From Chloroflexota bacterium (GTDB taxonomy: Bacteria > Chloroflexota > Anaerolineae > UBA4142), in contig JAMCRS010000169.1 of assembly GCA_023380675.1 (NCBI GenBank), positions 1 through 8,487 of the forward strand: a stretch of 8,487 bases of DNA. The letters run 5' to 3'. Both the position numbers and the translations under genes were made by a program. The first letter of the stretch is position 1, and every line of letters begins with the position of its first letter. A model generated the notes under the pieces. That model worked only from the letters and a program-made list of their open reading frames with translations, was not told the DNA's origin and did no database searches. Positions 6,555 through 8,487 of this stretch are shown in pieces.

Positions 6555-7198
6555 TTGCGGACGATCATCATCTGGTGCGGCAGGGCATCCGGATGCTGCT
6601 GGACGCACAACCGGATCTGAAGGTGGTGGGGGAAGCCGGCGACGGCGCCGAGGTGGTGCGCCTGGCGAGCGAGCTCGCGCCCGATCTCGTGATCATGGAT
6701 ATCGCGATGCCGACGATGGACGGGCTCGAAGCGACCCGCGCGATCCGGCAAGCCCACCCGGACCTCCGTGTGCTCGTGCTGACGATGCATGAAGGCGAAG
6801 ACTACTTTTTCAAAATCCTCGCGGCGGGCGCGGCGGGCTGCGTCTTGAAACGCGCGGTCGCAAGCGATTTGATCGCGGCGATCCACGCGGTCGCGAGCGG
6901 ACAGATCTTTCTCTATCCCCCCATCGCCAAGAAATTGGTCGCCGACTATCTCCGTCGTGTGCAGACCGACGAACAGGGCGCGCGGACGTCATACGACGGC
7001 CTGACTGCACGCGAGCGCGAAGTCCTCACGCTGGTCGCAGAAGGACTGTCCAATCGCGAGATTGCCGAGCGCCTCTCCGTCGGCCTCACCACAGTGCAGA
7101 CGCACTATGCGCATATTGTCGAAAAGCTGAACCTCCGCAACCGCACGGAATTGGTCAAGTACGCCCTTCGCCACCACCTGATTGACCTTCCCGACTAA
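6521..7198 (+). CDS. NarL/FixJ-family response regulator (REC-LuxR HTH)
   Basis: A 225-residue two-domain regulator. The receiver domain (about 8-122) has the acidic pair D14-D15, phospho-acceptor D60 in LVIMDIAMPTMDG, T88 and K110. The LuxR-type helix-turn-helix (about 160-220) reads LTAREREVLTLVAEGLSNRE followed by IAERLSVGLTTVQTHYAHIV and ends in LNLRNRTELVKYAL. The start at ATG 6521 places GAGG four bases upstream and overlaps the kinase gene by 34 bp in another frame, indicating translational coupling and a cognate pair. The longer upstream open frame is only the kinase gene read out of frame. It is the obvious candidate to bind the tandem dyads 10 bp downstream of its stop codon (inference). 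Confidence 0.92.
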   Translation: MERNGSGLRVLIADDHHLVRQGIRMLLDAQPDLKVVGEAGDGAEVVRLASELAPDLVIMDIAMPTMDGLEATRAIRQAHPDLRVLVLTMHEGEDYFFKILAAGAAGCVLKRAVASDLIAAIHAVASGQIFLYPPIAKKLVADYLRRVQTDEQGARTSYDGLTAREREVLTLVAEGLSNREIAERLSVGLTTVQTHYAHIVEKLNLRNRTELVKYALRHHLIDLPD

Positions 7199-7207
7199 GC
7201 CTCAAGG

Positions 7208-7246
7208 ATCGTCTCCCGCACGATAAGGAATCGTGTCCCGCACGAT
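7208..7246. promoter_or_regulatory. Tandem dyad operator, two 17-bp sites 22 bp apart
   Basis: ATCGTCTCCCGCACGAT (7208-7224) and ATCGTGTCCCGCACGAT (7230-7246) differ by one base. Each has inverted arms ATCGT and ACGAT around a 7-bp centre, and each is preceded by AAGG. The 22-bp period places both on the same face of the helix. They lie just upstream of a TTGCCT hexamer and are centred at about -44 and -66 from a start near 7282, a class II activator layout. The 5-bp stems without a T run make them poor terminators. Confidence 0.65.
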
Positions 7247-7275
7247 TGCCTCGCGCGGCCCCTTTGTGTTAAGGT
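7246..7275 (+). promoter_or_regulatory. Weak putative promoter of the cytochrome gene
   Basis: TTGCCT (7246-7251, the same -35 hexamer as at 4877) is followed after 18 bp by TAAGGT (7270-7275, 3 of 6 to TATAAT). Such a poor -10 fits an activator-dependent promoter served by the tandem dyads. Just downstream, AGGTA (7272-7276) and TACCT (7285-7289) form a short inverted repeat around an AAGCTT. Confidence 0.3.
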
Positions 7276-7306
7276 AAAGCTTGATACCTAAAGGGAGAGA
7301 GAACTC

Positions 7307-8200
7307 ATGCGGAAGAACCTACCCAACCTCGTCACGGCACGCAAGTGGACGCTCTTGCTGCCGTTGGCGCTCATCTTGACTCTTGCCGTTTACTGGCAAG
7401 TGGCGTTTGCGCAATCACCCGCGCCGAATCCGCTGCCAAATGCCAAGGACGTGGACATCACGGCGGCCGGGCCCGCCGCGACGACAATGGGCGACCCGCT
7501 CAACGGACGGGCGGTGTTTGCCAAGAACTGTGCCTCGTGCCACGGCGATCGTGGAACGGGCGGCGTGAGCAATCCCGGATCCGACGACGGTTCGGTGCCG
7601 TCGGTGAATCCGATCGACCCCGGCTTTCTGGAAGATTCCAACGGCGATCCGAGCATTTTTGCCCGGGACCTCGATCTGTTCCTTCAGCACGGGTCGCGTC
7701 CTGAGGGTGACAGCCCGATGCTGACGATGCCGGCGTGGGGGGATACGAAAGCGCTGCCTCAGAATCAGATCGCAGACGTGGAAGCCTACGTCATGCAGCT
7801 CAACGGCGTCTACTGGCCCGGGCACTGGTACCCGCCCGCCCAAGTGCAGTCGTCCGCCGTCAAGAGCGGCAGCACCGTCACCTACACGCTGACGCTGTTG
7901 AATGAAGGGAGCAGCCCGTTGACGGAAGTGGTGCTTCAAGACACCCTGCCGGACGGGGTCGCCTACGTCCAATCCGGTTATCCGGCCATGGGCCAGAACC
8001 CGGCCGAGGCGTCCGGCAACACCGTCCTGTGGCTGCCCGGCGATGTGCCCGCCGGCGGGTCGGCGGGTCCGTTCACGATCGTGGCGAGTTTCAGCGGGGC
8101 AACTGTTCCGCCGAATGTGGCGCAGGCGCTCTTCCACTTTCAGACCTGGAACGGCAATGACTATCCGTCGTCGGTCGTCTCCGATCCGACTTCGCCCTAG
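7307..8200 (+). CDS. Exported mono-haem cytochrome c with C-terminal DUF11 domain
   Basis: A 297-residue exported protein. A basic N terminus and hydrophobic core (about 15-33) end in AFAQS, a typical signal peptidase I site at about 35/36. A class I-type cytochrome c domain occupies about 62-166, with haem motif CASCH (75-79) after GRAVFAKN and probable axial Met M141 in LTMPAWGD. Residues about 178-290 form a DUF11-type beta-sandwich repeat (VKSGSTVTYTLTLLNEGSSPLTEVVLQDTLPDGV region, 186-219), known from cell-surface and exported proteins. There is no C-terminal anchor, sortase motif or second haem site. GGGAGAGAG lies 7 bases before the ATG. Likely a surface or periplasmic electron carrier; the partner is unknown. 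Its position behind the haem-sensor two-component pair and tandem dyads suggests it is their target (inference). The frame ends in a double TAG. Confidence 0.87.
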   Translation: MRKNLPNLVTARKWTLLLPLALILTLAVYWQVAFAQSPAPNPLPNAKDVDITAAGPAATTMGDPLNGRAVFAKNCASCHGDRGTGGVSNPGSDDGSVPSVNPIDPGFLEDSNGDPSIFARDLDLFLQHGSRPEGDSPMLTMPAWGDTKALPQNQIADVEAYVMQLNGVYWPGHWYPPAQVQSSAVKSGSTVTYTLTLLNEGSSPLTEVVLQDTLPDGVAYVQSGYPAMGQNPAEASGNTVLWLPGDVPAGGSAGPFTIVASFSGATVPPNVAQALFHFQTWNGNDYPSSVVSDPTSP

Positions 8201-8242
8201 TAGCTTGCTGCCGTTCGGCGAAACTTGGTTTCGTCTTTGATC

Positions 8243-8273
8243 GGGCCGCGGGTTAAATACCCGCGGCCCTTTT
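8243..8273 (+). terminator. Strong intrinsic terminator of the cytochrome gene
   Basis: A perfect 10-bp stem, GGGCCGCGGG (8243-8252) with CCCGCGGCCC (8260-8269), loop TTAAATA, followed by TTTT. Two small hairpins precede it: GCCG-TT-CGGC (8210-8219) and CGAAAC-TTG-GTTTCG (8219-8233). It lies between convergent genes; read leftward there is no T run, so it is at best a weak stop for uvrA. Confidence 0.85.
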
Positions 8274-8303
8274 CGCGTGTGGAAAAGATATTCGCGGGTT
8301 AAT

Positions 8304-8317
8304 GGCACCTGCGTGCC
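8304..8317. other. Small hairpin after uvrA
   Basis: GGCAC (8304-8308) and GTGCC (8313-8317) form a 5-bp stem with a 4-nt loop, 14 bp beyond the uvrA stop codon on the minus strand. No T run follows in either direction, so a terminator role is doubtful. Confidence 0.25.
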
Positions 8318-8330
8318 TATCCTTGAGGTT

Positions 8331-8487
8331 CTAGAGAAACTTGCCCGTCAGCGATCGCGGCGCGCGAGCAATGTCTTCCGGCCTGCCTTCGGCGATGATT
8401 TCCCCGCCCGCGGCGCCTCCCTCCGGGCCGAGGTCGACGATCCAATCCGCCGCGCGGATGACGTCGACATTGTGCTCGACGACGACC
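8331..8487 (-). CDS. uvrA: UvrABC excinuclease subunit A, C-terminal end (partial)
   Basis: Only the last 51 codons are in the window; the gene continues beyond the right edge. The translation contains [20 protein letters not shown] and [20 protein letters not shown] and ends SLTGKFL. This matches the distal Walker B/H-loop (EHN) and the characteristic C terminus of UvrA, the ATP-binding damage-recognition subunit of nucleotide excision repair. The EHN motif carries the ABC-ATPase H-loop histidine. It converges on the cytochrome gene and shows no functional link to it. Confidence 0.93.
   Translation of the reverse strand, partial: VVVEHNVDVIRAADWIVDLGPEGGAAGGEIIAEGRPEDIARAPRSLTGKFL

Noticed and set aside
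7208..7246. The tandem dyads as a CRISPR-like or terminator array
   Set aside because: There are only two units with a 5-bp gap, too short for CRISPR spacers, and the 5-bp stems have no T run for termination.

Overview
This is a GC-rich bacterial window with seven protein genes, one of them cut by the right edge. There is no sign of an insertion sequence, phage, CRISPR array, rRNA or tRNA. The mix of a MEDS-BTAD regulator, a NarX/NarL-type two-component pair with a CxxCH motif in the sensor, and an exported cytochrome c carrying a DUF11 domain is most reminiscent of Chloroflexota (Anaerolineae/Ardenticatenia-like). That assignment is an inference from gene style, not from a marker, and other GC-rich soil or sediment phyla remain possible.

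Left part, minus strand, transcribed right to left: a MEDS-wHTH-BTAD transcriptional regulator (3397 to 1850), followed after 150 bp by a PEP-utilising phosphotransfer protein (1699 to 29). The latter carries the catalytic His domain but no ATP-grasp domain and resembles the central subunit of phenylphosphate synthase. The second gene appears to have its own -10 box (1788-1783) and a strong hairpin in its leader. A possible ribosome site and GTG for a third gene lie at the extreme left edge.

The 328 bp divergent region (3398-3725) holds a good sigma70-like promoter on each side. A perfect ACTACC-N6-GGTAGT dyad abuts the -35 of the regulator gene. Rightward runs a KAS III (FabH)-like ketosynthase (3726-4868) with a complete Cys-His-Asn triad and a charged C-terminal tail of about 50 residues.

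Between the ketosynthase and the kinase (4869-5042) there is a clear sigma70-like promoter whose start point lies only about 37 bases before an intrinsic terminator. This implies either a short RNA of about 70 nt or a transcription-attenuated leader for the kinase gene. A two-component operon follows: a membrane sensor kinase with an extracytoplasmic CYGCH (c-type haem) motif, overlapping by 34 bp a NarL/FixJ-type response regulator. Downstream are two tandem 17-bp dyads exactly 22 bp apart, just ahead of a weak promoter for an exported cytochrome c-DUF11 protein (7307-8200). This gene ends at a strong terminator. The convergent 3' end of uvrA enters from the right edge.

Working model (inference): the haem-containing kinase senses a redox-active ligand or redox state outside the membrane and phosphorylates the adjacent regulator. 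That regulator may act on the tandem dyads to control the cytochrome. The MEDS-BTAD protein is a second, separate regulator that probably controls the PEP-utilising operon, the divergent ketosynthase, or both.
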